Positions 18,277-26,346 of a DNA stretch of 37,779 nt are shown in pieces (position 1 is the stretch's first letter; the number at the start of each line of letters is the position of its first letter). Origin of the DNA: TA-20 sp035935115 (lineage in GTDB: Archaea > Thermoproteota > Nitrososphaeria > Nitrososphaerales > Nitrosopumilaceae). The DNA is taken from NCBI GenBank assembly GCA_035935115.1, contig DASYXK010000013.1, positions 1 through 37,779 on the forward strand, read 5' to 3'. The notes beneath the pieces are model-generated. The model was not told the origin of the DNA. It made no database searches and was given only the letters and a program-made list of their open reading frames with translations. A program made the translations under genes and the position numbers.

Positions 18277-18684
18277 ATGGATTGTATTTTTTGTAAGATA
18301 GTAGAAGGTAAGATTCCATCAAGGAAAATAACTGAAACTGAGAAATCACTGGCATTTTTAGATGCATTTCCATTAACAAAGGGGCATACGCTAGTTATTC
18401 CAAAGAAACATTACGTCAAAATTCAGGAAATGAGCAAAGAGGATAACTCGGATCTATTTGAGGTTGTAAGAATTTTAACAGGAAAAATGGAATGCCTAGC
18501 ACCATCTTCACTTGTAGCTGTTCATAATGGTAAAGAGAGTGGACAGGAGGTTCCTCATGTTCATGTACATATCATTCCACGTAATACTGATGACTCCGTA
18601 GGACCGGTTCATAATATGTTTAGCAAAAAACCAAAACTTACAAATGATGAATTTAACAATATTGTAGAAAAACTTGCTAAATAA
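18277..18684 (+). CDS. HIT family nucleotide hydrolase/transferase
   Basis: This 135-residue histidine-triad protein carries H94-V-H96-V-H98 in the motif VPHVHVHIIPR and the N-terminal CIFCKIVEGKIPS signature, with Cys3 and Cys6 as a likely zinc site. Family members cleave phosphoramidates or dinucleoside polyphosphates, such as adenosine 5'-monophosphoramidate and related nucleotides. The exact substrate cannot be told from sequence. Length and start are typical. A TATA-like GTTTTACAAT lies about 26 bases before the ATG. Confidence 0.92.
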   Translation: MDCIFCKIVEGKIPSRKITETEKSLAFLDAFPLTKGHTLVIPKKHYVKIQEMSKEDNSDLFEVVRILTGKMECLAPSSLVAVHNGKESGQEVPHVHVHIIPRNTDDSVGPVHNMFSKKPKLTNDEFNNIVEKLAK

Positions 18685-18718
18685 AAAACCAGTTTCTTAA
18701 ATTTATTATCGTTTTCAT

Positions 18719-18730
18719 TATATATAAAAA
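18719..18730 (+). promoter_or_regulatory. TATA-like element in the 149-base gap before the RuvC-like gene
   Basis: TATATATAAAAA-type sequence is followed by further AT-rich boxes at 18731-18760. The exact start point is unclear. With this box the leader of the next gene would be about 80 bases, unusually long for this genome. Confidence 0.35.
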
Positions 18731-18833
18731 CTTTAAATTTTACTTCGAACATTATAAAAGCATAGCATATTCATCCCAAAACAATATTGCTGTTGCAACA
18801 ATTCAGGGACGGTATTATTTCAAATTTGTAAAG

Positions 18834-19415
18834 ATGCTCCAATTTTTAAAAATAAATTATGATTCTATATTACCTACTGAAATAAATAATACAGATCAAA
18901 GACTTATTCTTACCACTATACAGGAAGCATCTCAAATTGCAAGTAATTTTGTTCTATGTGCAGAAGAATTTGATGCAGATCCAACTGTAATAAAAGGACT
19001 GATAACACAAAAACTTGAAGCTGGTTTTCATGAATGTACATTGGTTTTAGGAATAGACCCAGGTAACAGGATAGGACTTTCTGTTTTTTACTATCAAAAT
19101 GAAATTGAAAGCTCTACTTATACATCACTTGACGAATTAATATCACATATAGTTAGAATCTTGGCAGGATTGAAAGCTGATAGAAAAATTGTCAAAATAG
19201 GAAATGGAAATATGAAAATAGCTCGTCACATAATTGATAGATTAAATCTTAGTTTTTGTTCACATTTTGAATTAGAATTTGTAGATGAGCGAAAGACTTC
19301 ACTAAAAATTAAAAATTATAACAAAAGAGGAGAACGTGATAAAATGTCTGCAAGATACATTACACAAAGGGATGGATATCGACACTTGGTTTTACCACTC
19401 TCAAGAACTGGCTAA
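18834..19415 (+). CDS. RuvC/YqgF-like RNase H-fold protein
   Basis: The 193-residue protein has the RNase H-fold pattern of RuvC and YqgF. The first strand carries an Asp (D75) in VLGIDPGNRIGLSVF. A second acidic site lies in FVDERKTS (D151/E152), very like the DERLTS motif of YqgF. A third Asp (D169) is in RGERDKMSARYI, where the family has its final metal ligand. These three would form the metal-binding catalytic site of a structure-specific nuclease. The N-terminal 65 residues match nothing I know. The frame stays open upstream of the chosen ATG for over 80 bases but contains no ATG, GTG or TTG near the conserved part, so 18834 is kept. It could act in junction resolution, repair or rRNA processing; the role is inferred. 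The downstream hairpin at 19481-19505 probably ends the transcript. Confidence 0.7.
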   Translation: MLQFLKINYDSILPTEINNTDQRLILTTIQEASQIASNFVLCAEEFDADPTVIKGLITQKLEAGFHECTLVLGIDPGNRIGLSVFYYQNEIESSTYTSLDELISHIVRILAGLKADRKIVKIGNGNMKIARHIIDRLNLSFCSHFELEFVDERKTSLKIKNYNKRGERDKMSARYITQRDGYRHLVLPLSRTG

Positions 19416-19480
19416 AACATTATGTAAAAATTATTCATTGTATAAAAAATGCTTATATGATAGTTCTAAAATTTTGCCCC

Positions 19481-19505
19481 AAAAATTGAAAAATTTCAAT
19501 TTTTT
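19481..19505 (+). terminator. AT-rich hairpin followed by T-tracts
   Basis: Arms AAAAATTGAAA and TTTCAATTTTT form an 11-base perfect inverted repeat with a minimal loop. Oligo-T tracts run through 19550. The hairpin lies about 65 bases after the RuvC-like gene and 180 bases before the next. It fits an archaeal poly-T terminator or a structured 3' end. The remaining gap to 19683 holds a TATA-like element and nothing else I can name. Confidence 0.5.
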
Positions 19506-19629
19506 AAAAACCATACATATTTATATCGGTTTTTCAGTTTTTTTCTGAAAACTCTAGAATTGTTCAAGAGAGACCTGTATAATTTTTACAATAAATTTCA
19601 TTATTTGATATAGAAAATTCTGATCCATG

Positions 19630-19639
19630 CTTAAATACC
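19630..19639 (+). promoter_or_regulatory. TATA-like box of the zinc-ribbon gene
   Basis: CTTAAATACC predicts transcription starting near 19660, giving a short leader of about 24 bases with an AAGGAATAG ribosome-binding motif before the ATG at 19684. Confidence 0.5.
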
Positions 19640-19683
19640 TAGTAATACTATAATAAATCATAAGGAATAGTGACTGAAGAAAA

Positions 19684-20037
19684 ATGACATGTAAAGGAAT
19701 ATGCACAAGATACAAGGCACAAAAGCCAGTAGGTACGGGTCGTTATGCGTCAGGACAGAAGAGATGCCAGATTTGTGAGATTTTCATAAAATGGGAAGGT
19801 CTTTGGTGTCCATGTTGCGGATACAGACTTAGAACAAAACCAAGAAACCTAAAATACAAAGCAAAATTGCGTGCTAGAGTTGAAGCTGACTCTCAACTAG
19901 AATCTGTTGTTGCAAAGGCAGCAGAGGTGGAAGAGATTGAGGTAGAGGTAGTAGCAGCAAAAAAGGCTACAAAAAAGGCTAAAACGGCAAAAGTTTCTAA
20001 GAAGGTAGCGATCGAGCCGGTAGCAATAAAGGCGTAA
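19684..20037 (+). CDS. Small zinc-ribbon protein with Lys/Ala-rich tail
   Basis: In this 117-residue protein, residues 1-55 carry Cys3, Cys7, a CQIC pair near 28-31 and a CPCC group near 43-46. This arrangement can bind one or two zinc ions, with basic residues between. Residues 60-117 are a Glu- then Lys/Ala-rich low-complexity tail (KKATKKAKTAKVSKK), typical of a disordered nucleic-acid-binding extension. I recognise the N-terminal part as a type of small conserved protein common in Thaumarchaeota without an assigned function. Nucleic-acid binding or a transcription or ribosome accessory role is inference. Confidence 0.75.
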   Translation: MTCKGICTRYKAQKPVGTGRYASGQKRCQICEIFIKWEGLWCPCCGYRLRTKPRNLKYKAKLRARVEADSQLESVVAKAAEVEEIEVEVVAAKKATKKAKTAKVSKKVAIEPVAIKA

Positions 20038-20053
20038 CTGACGTAGATTATTG

Positions 20054-20386
20054 ATGTCCCAAGTCGGTTATAAGAAAAAAACCGTCAAAGTGGATAATCG
20101 AGAATTCTTGGTTCAGATAGTTCCCTTTGATAATGGAAATTTTATCTCAATAACTGAAGGAAAAGAAAAGATTGGAGCTATGATAGTATCAATCGGTTCT
20201 GGAACTCGTATTAGTACAGCTACTGTGATTCCATCAAAATCAGATTCTTTTTTTTTGAAAATGGTTTCTGAAAGATTAGCCTCTACTATAAATGGAATCT
20301 GTGTTGCATCACTTAACATACAAAAGGAACTTGGGTTAGAACCCATGAAAGTACTTATGAACGAAATAATGGAGATTGTAAAATAA
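20054..20386 (+). CDS. Small conserved protein coupled to UbiD
   Basis: This is a 110-residue protein that I do not firmly recognise. I choose ATG 20054 over the adjacent TTG at 20051. The predicted pattern is beta-rich (VDNREFLVQIVPFDNGNFIS, KIGAMIVSIGSG) followed by helices with AERLA-like text (SERLASTINGICVASLNIQ). This resembles, weakly, the small alpha/beta assembly-chaperone fold of proteasome chaperones 3/4. The stop codon overlaps the UbiD start by one base (TAATG), so the two proteins are probably made together. A chaperone or accessory role for the UbiD-type enzyme is possible but unproven. Confidence 0.6.
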   Translation: MSQVGYKKKTVKVDNREFLVQIVPFDNGNFISITEGKEKIGAMIVSIGSGTRISTATVIPSKSDSFFLKMVSERLASTINGICVASLNIQKELGLEPMKVLMNEIMEIVK

Positions 20387-21717
20387 TGACTGATTTACGT
20401 GCTTATCTTAACCAGATAAAAAAACTAAATGAATTATCTGTTGTAAAAAAGAAAGTATCTACACAATATGAGATCGCTGCTCTTACTGAAAAAATAGACG
20501 GTGGCAATGCAATTTTATTTGAAAATATAAAAGAAAGTAAATTTCGATTAGTAGCAAACCTAGTTGGTACTAGGGCAAGATTTGCTAAAGCAGTAAACGC
20601 AAAAGAATCTAACATTCACCAAAAGATAATCTTTGCAATTAAAGGTGCAAAAAAACCAAAGATTGTTTCAGATGCAAAATTCATGGAAAACAGCTCAAAT
20701 GACTTGTCTATCTTACCAATTGTACGACACTTTGAAAAAGAACCAGGATCTTTTATTACCTCCTCTATAATTTATACACAAAACCAAGAAACCAAGAAAC
20801 AAAATTCATCATTTCATAGATTGATGCCTCTTGATAAAACTCACTTTTCTGTGAGAATGGTAGAAGGAAGGCATCTGCATCGCACATTTGTACATGCCAA
20901 AGAACATGGTGAAGATCTAAGAGTGGCAATAACTATTGGTGTACATCCCGCAATTTCTATAGCTGGTGCATATCAAGCAGACTGGGGAAAAGATGAGTTA
21001 GAAATAGCAAATGCAATTTTGGGAAATAAACTAACTTTGGCCAAGACACCATATTCTGGTATCAAAGTGCCATCTAACGCTGAAATAGTTATGGAAGGAA
21101 AAATTCTACAAGATAAAACTCACAAGGAATGGATGGTTGAGATGCTTAGAACTTATGATTTTAAAAGGGAACAGCCAGTTTTTGAACTAGAAAATCTATA
21201 CTATAGAAACAATCCTATTTTTCATGATATTCTTTCTGGCTATTCAGAACATAGATTGTTAATGGGGATGCCAATTGAAGCCAAACTAAATCGCGATGTT
21301 AGAAAAGAATTCCCTAGGACAAAAAAAGTTGTTATGAGTGATGGTGGTTGCAACTGGCTTCATGCAGTTGTACAAATTTCAAAAAAGAAAGACTCTGATG
21401 CAAAAAAAGTGATTGAAAAAACTTTTGCAGCACACAGGTCATTGAAAATGGTAACAGTAGTAGACGATGATATTGATCCAACTAATGCAATAAGTGTTGA
21501 ATACGCAATGGCTACTAGATTCCAGGCAGACAAAAACTTGACAATTATAAAAAAGGTCAGAGGATCTAGTCTGGACCCATCAAGTGATCAAAAAAAACTG
21601 CTTACTGCAAAACTTGGAATTGATGCAACAAGACCTCTTTTAAAAAGACCAGAAGGATTTGAAATAGCAAAAATTCCAGGAAAAGATAAAATCTCATTAA
21701 AAGATTATCTAAACTAG
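20386..21717 (+). CDS. UbiD family prenyl-FMN-dependent decarboxylase
   Basis: The 443-residue UbiD-family protein is supported by the SVRMVEGRHLHRTF region, the IGVHPAISIAGAYQADWGKDE segment, the VPSNAEIVMEG glutamate motif (about 228-240) and the LMGMPIEA segment (about 305). UbiD enzymes use prenylated FMN to remove or add CO2 on unsaturated acids. In archaea one member decarboxylates trans-anhydromevalonate 5-phosphate in the modified mevalonate pathway to isoprenoids, and this gene is a good candidate for that role. A role in quinone or aromatic-acid metabolism cannot be excluded. It is translationally coupled to the small gene upstream and converges on heme O synthase, itself a prenyltransferase using the isoprenoid product farnesyl diphosphate. 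Confidence 0.85.
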   Translation: MTDLRAYLNQIKKLNELSVVKKKVSTQYEIAALTEKIDGGNAILFENIKESKFRLVANLVGTRARFAKAVNAKESNIHQKIIFAIKGAKKPKIVSDAKFMENSSNDLSILPIVRHFEKEPGSFITSSIIYTQNQETKKQNSSFHRLMPLDKTHFSVRMVEGRHLHRTFVHAKEHGEDLRVAITIGVHPAISIAGAYQADWGKDELEIANAILGNKLTLAKTPYSGIKVPSNAEIVMEGKILQDKTHKEWMVEMLRTYDFKREQPVFELENLYYRNNPIFHDILSGYSEHRLLMGMPIEAKLNRDVRKEFPRTKKVVMSDGGCNWLHAVVQISKKKDSDAKKVIEKTFAAHRSLKMVTVVDDDIDPTNAISVEYAMATRFQADKNLTIIKKVRGSSLDPSSDQKKLLTAKLGIDATRPLLKRPEGFEIAKIPGKDKISLKDYLN

Positions 21718-21726
21718 ATACTCTCA

Positions 21727-21744
21727 CAAAACTGCCTAGTTTTG
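21727..21744. terminator. Hairpin between convergent ubiD-like and ctaB genes
   Basis: A seven-base perfect stem, CAAAACT/AGTTTTG, with a four-base loop sits in the 32-base space between the two convergent stop codons. It could serve as a two-way terminator; there is no long T-tract. Confidence 0.4.
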
Positions 21745-21749
21745 ACTAG

Positions 21750-22676
21750 TTAATGGATGGAGCCTATCATTAATCCAATAAACAATATTGCAAGATAGGG
21801 ACTAGAAAATTTGAATAGTGTCCAAGATGTCTTTTCTGATGGCTTAGTTAAAACCCAAATACTGAGAATTAACATTATTGCACCTGAAACTATTGCAGTA
21901 TACAAATAAACATCGTTTACTATTTTCTCTCCATTGTTTGTAAGAAAGAATGGAATGATGCTAAAGAGAACCATCATGAGTGTTGTTCCTGCTATTACTC
22001 TGACAGATGTCTTTTCTGATTGTACTGCAGTAAGCATTGGCACGTTTACTTTATTGTAATCCTCTTTGAAGTGTAATGTAAGTGCCCATATGTGCATAGG
22101 AATCCAGACAAATACTAGTCCAGCCATTACTAGTCCAAGATCCCATAAACCATGAGTAGTTACTGCTACATATCCAATCATTGCTGGTGCCCCTCCTGAA
22201 AATCCGCCTAAAACTATGTTAGTTCGACTTTTTCGTTTTAGTAAATAACTATAAACTAGAATGTTGTCTGCTAATCCAAACGCCATAAAAATTCCAGCCC
22301 ATATACCATTCCAAAAAGAGCTAGTAAAAGAAATGGAAAATGAACATACAAGAGAAATTACTGCAAGAATTAATCCAAAATTTCTTGCCTTTTCAGGAGG
22401 AAAAATCCTTCTACTTGGAATTGGTCTGTTCTTTGTTCTTTCCATAATTGCATCAATGTCTCTATCATGATAGTTGGTCAACGTATTAGCTGCAGCTGAT
22501 CCTGCTGCAACACCGCCTAACATCAAAGCCCATGTAGCAAGAGAAATTTCAATATGATAAATATTTGATGCGGTAACAGCTGCACCAAATGCAGTAAAAA
22601 CTAAAAGATACCAAATTTTTGGTTTAGTTAATTCATAGTATACTTTGATTCTTGAGCTTGCCTTTGTGGTTAACAC
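21750..22676 (-). CDS. ctaB: Heme O synthase (protoheme IX farnesyltransferase)
   Basis: This 308-residue UbiA-superfamily membrane prenyltransferase adds a farnesyl group to heme B to make heme O for terminal oxidases. The first Asp-rich motif and following signature lie at about residues 64-87 (NTLTNYHDRDIDAIMERT, then KNRPIPSRRI). The second motif region is LTLHFKEDYNKVNVPML. About nine hydrophobic segments are visible. The start is GTG at 22676, supported by a strong AGAGGAG motif about seven bases upstream. A heme-copper oxidase elsewhere in the genome would be the consumer. Confidence 0.92.
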   Translation of the reverse strand: MLTTKASSRIKVYYELTKPKIWYLLVFTAFGAAVTASNIYHIEISLATWALMLGGVAAGSAAANTLTNYHDRDIDAIMERTKNRPIPSRRIFPPEKARNFGLILAVISLVCSFSISFTSSFWNGIWAGIFMAFGLADNILVYSYLLKRKSRTNIVLGGFSGGAPAMIGYVAVTTHGLWDLGLVMAGLVFVWIPMHIWALTLHFKEDYNKVNVPMLTAVQSEKTSVRVIAGTTLMMVLFSIIPFFLTNNGEKIVNDVYLYTAIVSGAIMLILSIWVLTKPSEKTSWTLFKFSSPYLAILFIGLMIGSIH

Positions 22677-22702
22677 TCTTTCTCCTCTTTTTTGATCTTT
22701 TT

Positions 22703-22716
22703 TAGTTATTTATAGG
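22703..22716 (-). promoter_or_regulatory. TATA-like box of ctaB
   Basis: AACCTATAAATAAC on the minus strand lies about 34 bases before the GTG start. Between them is AGAGGAG, one of the clearest ribosome-binding sites in the window, which decides the GTG start. Confidence 0.5.
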
Positions 22717-22728
22717 TTGAATAAACTC

Positions 22729-23187
22729 CTACTTTACTGGTTTATAGGGCATGGGCTTGGTTGTTCTTTTCATCTCAATAAAACTCTCAGAACGCTGTAC
22801 ACCTTCAATTCGACCTAATTTCTCTGAAATCAATCTATGCATCTCATCCAAATTCTTTGCATACATTGTAACCAAAATATCAAATCTACCTGTAACCTCT
22901 GAAATCTCTCTTACTTCTGGGACCTTGAATAATTCCTCAATCACATGGTCACGAAGCTTAGAATCCATGTTTATTCCAGTCAAAGCCTTTACCGTGTATC
23001 CAAGTTCTCTATCATTTACAACTATTGTGAATCTCTCGATAAGTTTTCTTTTTATTAATCTCTTAATTCTGCTATATACTACAGATGAATTGACATTGAT
23101 TTTTTTTGATATGCGTGGTACTGAAATATTTGCATCTGCAGCAAGTTCAGATAGAATTGTCATATCTAAATCATCTACTTTTGCCAT
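22729..23187 (-). CDS. Lrp/AsnC family transcription regulator
   Basis: The 152-residue protein has an N-terminal winged helix-turn-helix (about 5-60: LDMTILSELAADANISVPRIS, and VVYSRIKRL as recognition helix). A C-terminal RAM/Lrp effector-binding domain (about 68-140, VTGRFDILVTMYAKNLDE) completes the architecture. Members bind amino acids or related small molecules and regulate nearby metabolic genes. It lies between asd and ctaB on the same strand with 77- and 52-base spacers that each contain possible promoters. It may regulate itself or asd; this is inference. Confidence 0.9.
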   Translation of the reverse strand: MAKVDDLDMTILSELAADANISVPRISKKINVNSSVVYSRIKRLIKRKLIERFTIVVNDRELGYTVKALTGINMDSKLRDHVIEELFKVPEVREISEVTGRFDILVTMYAKNLDEMHRLISEKLGRIEGVQRSESFIEMKRTTKPMPYKPVK

Positions 23188-23264
23188 TTAAAATACCAAT
23201 TATTCTGAATAAATGGATCTTAATAAAGGTATTATTACAATTTTTCTAAAAATTTTTCATCATT

Positions 23265-24341
23265 TTATATGAGACCCTTTTTGTAGAGCATCTCAGCTAA
23301 AAGCACTGCACCTTTTGCGGAACCCATTTTTTCGTTATGGGAAAATAGCACATACTTTATGCCATTTTCAAAAACTGTATCCTCACGTAATCTTCCTACA
23401 ACAGTAGACATACCTCCATCCATCTCTCTATCTAATCTTGGTTGAGGTCTAGTAGGATCATCATTTACTACAAGATAATTTTTTGGTGCAGATGGAAGGC
23501 CAGTTACACTAACTTTACTTGAAAAGTCTTGCATTGCTTTTTTGACAGTGTCAGGTTCTACATGTTTTGAAGTTTCAACAAAGACTGTTTCAGTATGACC
23601 ATCTATTACAGGAACTCTAGTACATGTACAACTAACTTTAAAGTTTGCAGGACTTATTTTTCCATCTGAAAATTTACCGAGAATTTTTCCTGTTTCTATT
23701 CTTACTTTATCTTCTTCTTTTGGTATGTAAGGAATTATGTTATCTGTAATATCTAAAGCAGAAACACCGGGTGATCTGCCTGCTCCAGACATTGATTGCA
23801 TAGAAGTCATGATTATTTTTTGTGCACCAAAACTATCTAACAACGGTCTCATGGTTATCGCAAGTCCAGTGGTAGTGCAATTTGGAAGTGGCGCGATAAA
23901 ACCCTTCCAACCGCGATTCTTTTTTTGTACCTCCAATAATCCTACATGATCATCATTTATTCCAGGAATAAGAATGGGTACATCTGCTTCATATCTGTAG
24001 GCAGCAGAGGTGCTGATCACAGGAATATCTTTTGCAAATCTGCTTTCAATTTCACGCGCAGCTTCGCTTTCTATAGAGGTAAATATTAGGTCCAAATTCT
24101 CTGGTTTAATATCATCGACAGATTCAACAATCATGTTCTTTACATATTCAGGAATCTCTTCCTTTATGTGCCACTTTAGGATGCCACTACTTGTGTCTCT
24201 TATGGCATCTACAAACTTTTTGTTTGCAGAGCGTTCGGAGGCTGCTATTTGTTTTACTTCAAACCAAGGGTGTTTGTTTAATGCTAATACAAACTCTTGT
24301 CCTACTGCACCAGTAACGCCTATGATTGCTACACGTTTCAT
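23265..24341 (-). CDS. asd: Aspartate-semialdehyde dehydrogenase
   Basis: The 358-residue NADP-dependent enzyme reduces aspartyl phosphate to aspartate semialdehyde, the branch point to threonine, methionine and lysine. The N-terminal Rossmann motif is IIGVTGAVGQE. The catalytic Cys155 lies in PLPNCTTTGLA, and MTSMQSMSGAGRSPG and VIDGHTETVFVE carry the substrate- and base-bearing segments. I place the start at ATG 24341, because a GAAGGA motif lies nine bases before it. The frame extends seven codons further to a TTG that would overlap this motif. The archaeal/fungal subfamily also contains malonyl-CoA reductase of carbon-fixing Sulfolobales, so that activity is a less likely alternative. The gene is divergent from the cobalamin operon. 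Confidence 0.88.
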   Translation of the reverse strand: MKRVAIIGVTGAVGQEFVLALNKHPWFEVKQIAASERSANKKFVDAIRDTSSGILKWHIKEEIPEYVKNMIVESVDDIKPENLDLIFTSIESEAAREIESRFAKDIPVISTSAAYRYEADVPILIPGINDDHVGLLEVQKKNRGWKGFIAPLPNCTTTGLAITMRPLLDSFGAQKIIMTSMQSMSGAGRSPGVSALDITDNIIPYIPKEEDKVRIETGKILGKFSDGKISPANFKVSCTCTRVPVIDGHTETVFVETSKHVEPDTVKKAMQDFSSKVSVTGLPSAPKNYLVVNDDPTRPQPRLDREMDGGMSTVVGRLREDTVFENGIKYVLFSHNEKMGSAKGAVLLAEMLYKKGLI

Positions 24342-24404
24342 AACAAATGTTCCTTCATACAATTAATATTCCTTTAGCACAACCAAAACACACTAAATCC
24401 CTTT

Positions 24405-25502
24405 ATGGTATTTCATGGTGTGAAATTTGCGCTAGAAAGAAATGTTTCTAACCACCATGTAATACAACATGGAGGATTTTACTCGAATGGACTACAATAT
24501 GACTCTAGATTTATAGATTTTAGTTCAAACGTAAACCCGCTTGGCTTTCCATCTTCAATAACAAAAATTATCAACAAAAATAGAGCACTTCTTTCTGTTT
24601 ATCCAGATCCTGATTCATCAAAGTTACGAGATGATTTACAAAAATATACAAGCATTCAAAAAAACCAGATAATTGTTGGAAATGGTGCAACTGAAATAAT
24701 TTATAATTTTTGTAAAGTTTTTCTTCATAAAGATAGTGATGTCTTAATACCTATTCCAACATTTGGTGAATATGAAGCAGCTTCTAGATTAAGTGGTTCT
24801 AGAATAACTTTTTTTAAAACAATGAATCTTAACAAAAACATTTCAGAATTTCAGGATTTGGTAACAAAAACAAGCTGCATCTTTGTATGTAATCCAAATA
24901 ACCCTACTGGGATATTAACATCTAAAAATAATCTTTTGAAAATTCTCGAGTCAGCTTACAACAAATCAGTGCTTATGTTTTTAGATGAATGTTTTATTGA
25001 ACTAGTTCCAGATTCAAACGAATCTCTTATACATTATCTGAAAGAATTCGATAATCTCTTCATTCTTAGATCTCTGACCAAATCATTTGGACTTGCAGGA
25101 TTAAGAATTGGTTATGGATTAGGAAATAAGACGATTATCGACGTGCTTCAGAGAATAAAAATACCTTGGAATGTAAATGGTCTTGCACAGATGGCTGCAA
25201 GCGAAGCACTATCTAACACGTTTCATCTTAATAAAACAAGGAAATTGATAAAAAAAGAACTCAAGTTTTTGAAAGACTCTATTTCAAAGATTAATGGCTT
25301 TATTTGCTATGATTCGTCAACCAATTTCATTCTAATAAAATCAAGAATAAATTCAAAGAAAATTCAAGAAAAACTAATAGCAAAAAAGATTCTGATTAGG
25401 GATTGCAGTAATTTTCGAGGTCTTGATAACAAATTCATACGAGTAGCTGTTCGTACTCATAAAGAAAACGTAAAACTAGTTAGAGCTTTGGAAGAAATCT
25501 GA
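24405..25502 (+). CDS. cobD: Threonine-phosphate decarboxylase (cobalamin side chain)
   Basis: This 365-residue PLP-dependent class I aminotransferase-fold enzyme is probably CobD. It decarboxylates L-threonine O-3-phosphate to aminopropanol phosphate for cobinamide. Visible are the HGG near the N-terminus (22-24) that marks CobD/CobC proteins, DFSSNVNPLG (38-47), CNPNNPTG (162-169), D194 and the PLP lysine K226 in SLTKSFGLAGLRIGYG. Histidinol-phosphate aminotransferase is the main relative. The genomic context with four cobalamin genes decides the call. The ATG 24405 start is not certain: GTG 24420 is in frame and sits about 24 bases from a TATA-like CACTAAATCC. One base separates its stop from the next start. 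Confidence 0.85.
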   Translation: MVFHGVKFALERNVSNHHVIQHGGFYSNGLQYDSRFIDFSSNVNPLGFPSSITKIINKNRALLSVYPDPDSSKLRDDLQKYTSIQKNQIIVGNGATEIIYNFCKVFLHKDSDVLIPIPTFGEYEAASRLSGSRITFFKTMNLNKNISEFQDLVTKTSCIFVCNPNNPTGILTSKNNLLKILESAYNKSVLMFLDECFIELVPDSNESLIHYLKEFDNLFILRSLTKSFGLAGLRIGYGLGNKTIIDVLQRIKIPWNVNGLAQMAASEALSNTFHLNKTRKLIKKELKFLKDSISKINGFICYDSSTNFILIKSRINSKKIQEKLIAKKILIRDCSNFRGLDNKFIRVAVRTHKENVKLVRALEEI

Positions 25503-25503
25503 A

Positions 25504-26346
25504 ATGACCAAAGCAATAATGATACAAGGAACTTCTTCCGGTGCTGGAAAGACTACACTAGTAACTGCACTGTGTAGGATATTTTCAAATTCAGGATACA
25601 AAGTAGCACCTTTCAAATCTCAAAACATGTCTTCTTATTCATACAAGGGAGACAAATTTGAAATTTCTAGGGCACAAGCAATACAAGCGATTGCAGCAAG
25701 AGCAGAAATAAATCCGAACATGAATCCAATTCTTCTCAAACCACTTGGAAATTATAATAGTGAAGTTCTTGTAAAAGGTAAGTTTTACAAAAAGATGCAT
25801 GCAAAGGAATATTATAAAAAATTTGTACTTCAAAAGGGATTAAAAATTGCTACAGAATCACTTGATTGGTTACAAAAAAACTATGATCTAATAATAATTG
25901 AAGGTGCAGGTTCACCGGCAGAATTCAACTTGGTAAAATACGATATAGCAAATATGAGAATGGCTGAATATTCTAAAGCTCCAGTGATCCTTATCTCTGA
26001 TATTGATAAAGGTGGTAGTTTTGCTAGCATTGTAGGTACACTAGAATTATTGGAAAAGAAATACCAAAAGCTCATCAAAGGTTTTGTTATTAACAAATTT
26101 AGAGGTGATATGGACATACTCCGCCCTAGCTTCTATAAATTGAGGCAAAAGACTGGCAAACCAGTCCTAGGAACAATTCCTTTAATAGAATTTGATATTC
26201 CTGACGAAGATTCTCTTTCTGCAAATCCAAAACGGGTAATCTGGAACAAAAAATTTGTACAATGTTTAGATGAAGAAATAGAGAATTTAAGTCAGATTGT
26301 AAAATCTAGTTTGAACATGAAAGCTATAGGTGATTTGATTAAATGA
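25504..26346 (+). CDS. cobQ: Cobyric acid synthase, N-terminal domain only
   Basis: CobQ/CbiP amidates four side chains of cobyrinic acid diamide using ATP and glutamine. This 280-residue protein has the dethiobiotin-synthetase-like ATPase domain: P-loop QGTSSGAGKTTL at 8-19, the SQNMSS segment, LLKPLGNYNSEVLVKG, IIIEGAGSPAEFNL and ISDIDKGGSFASIVGT. The family is usually about 480-500 residues with a C-terminal glutaminase domain, and here that domain is absent. After PLIEFDIPDEDS only a short tail of about 45 residues follows. The stop overlaps the next start in ATGA, so this is not an obvious frameshift. Ammonia could come from a separate glutaminase (candidate at 16717) or directly from free ammonia; both are inference. 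Confidence 0.88.
   Translation: MTKAIMIQGTSSGAGKTTLVTALCRIFSNSGYKVAPFKSQNMSSYSYKGDKFEISRAQAIQAIAARAEINPNMNPILLKPLGNYNSEVLVKGKFYKKMHAKEYYKKFVLQKGLKIATESLDWLQKNYDLIIIEGAGSPAEFNLVKYDIANMRMAEYSKAPVILISDIDKGGSFASIVGTLELLEKKYQKLIKGFVINKFRGDMDILRPSFYKLRQKTGKPVLGTIPLIEFDIPDEDSLSANPKRVIWNKKFVQCLDEEIENLSQIVKSSLNMKAIGDLIK

Noticed and set aside
23265..24341. Malonyl-CoA reductase of the carbon-fixation cycle instead of Asd
   Set aside because: Motif similarity fits both, but aspartate-semialdehyde dehydrogenase is the general function of the family and nothing in the neighbourhood points to carbon fixation. Kept only as an alternative.
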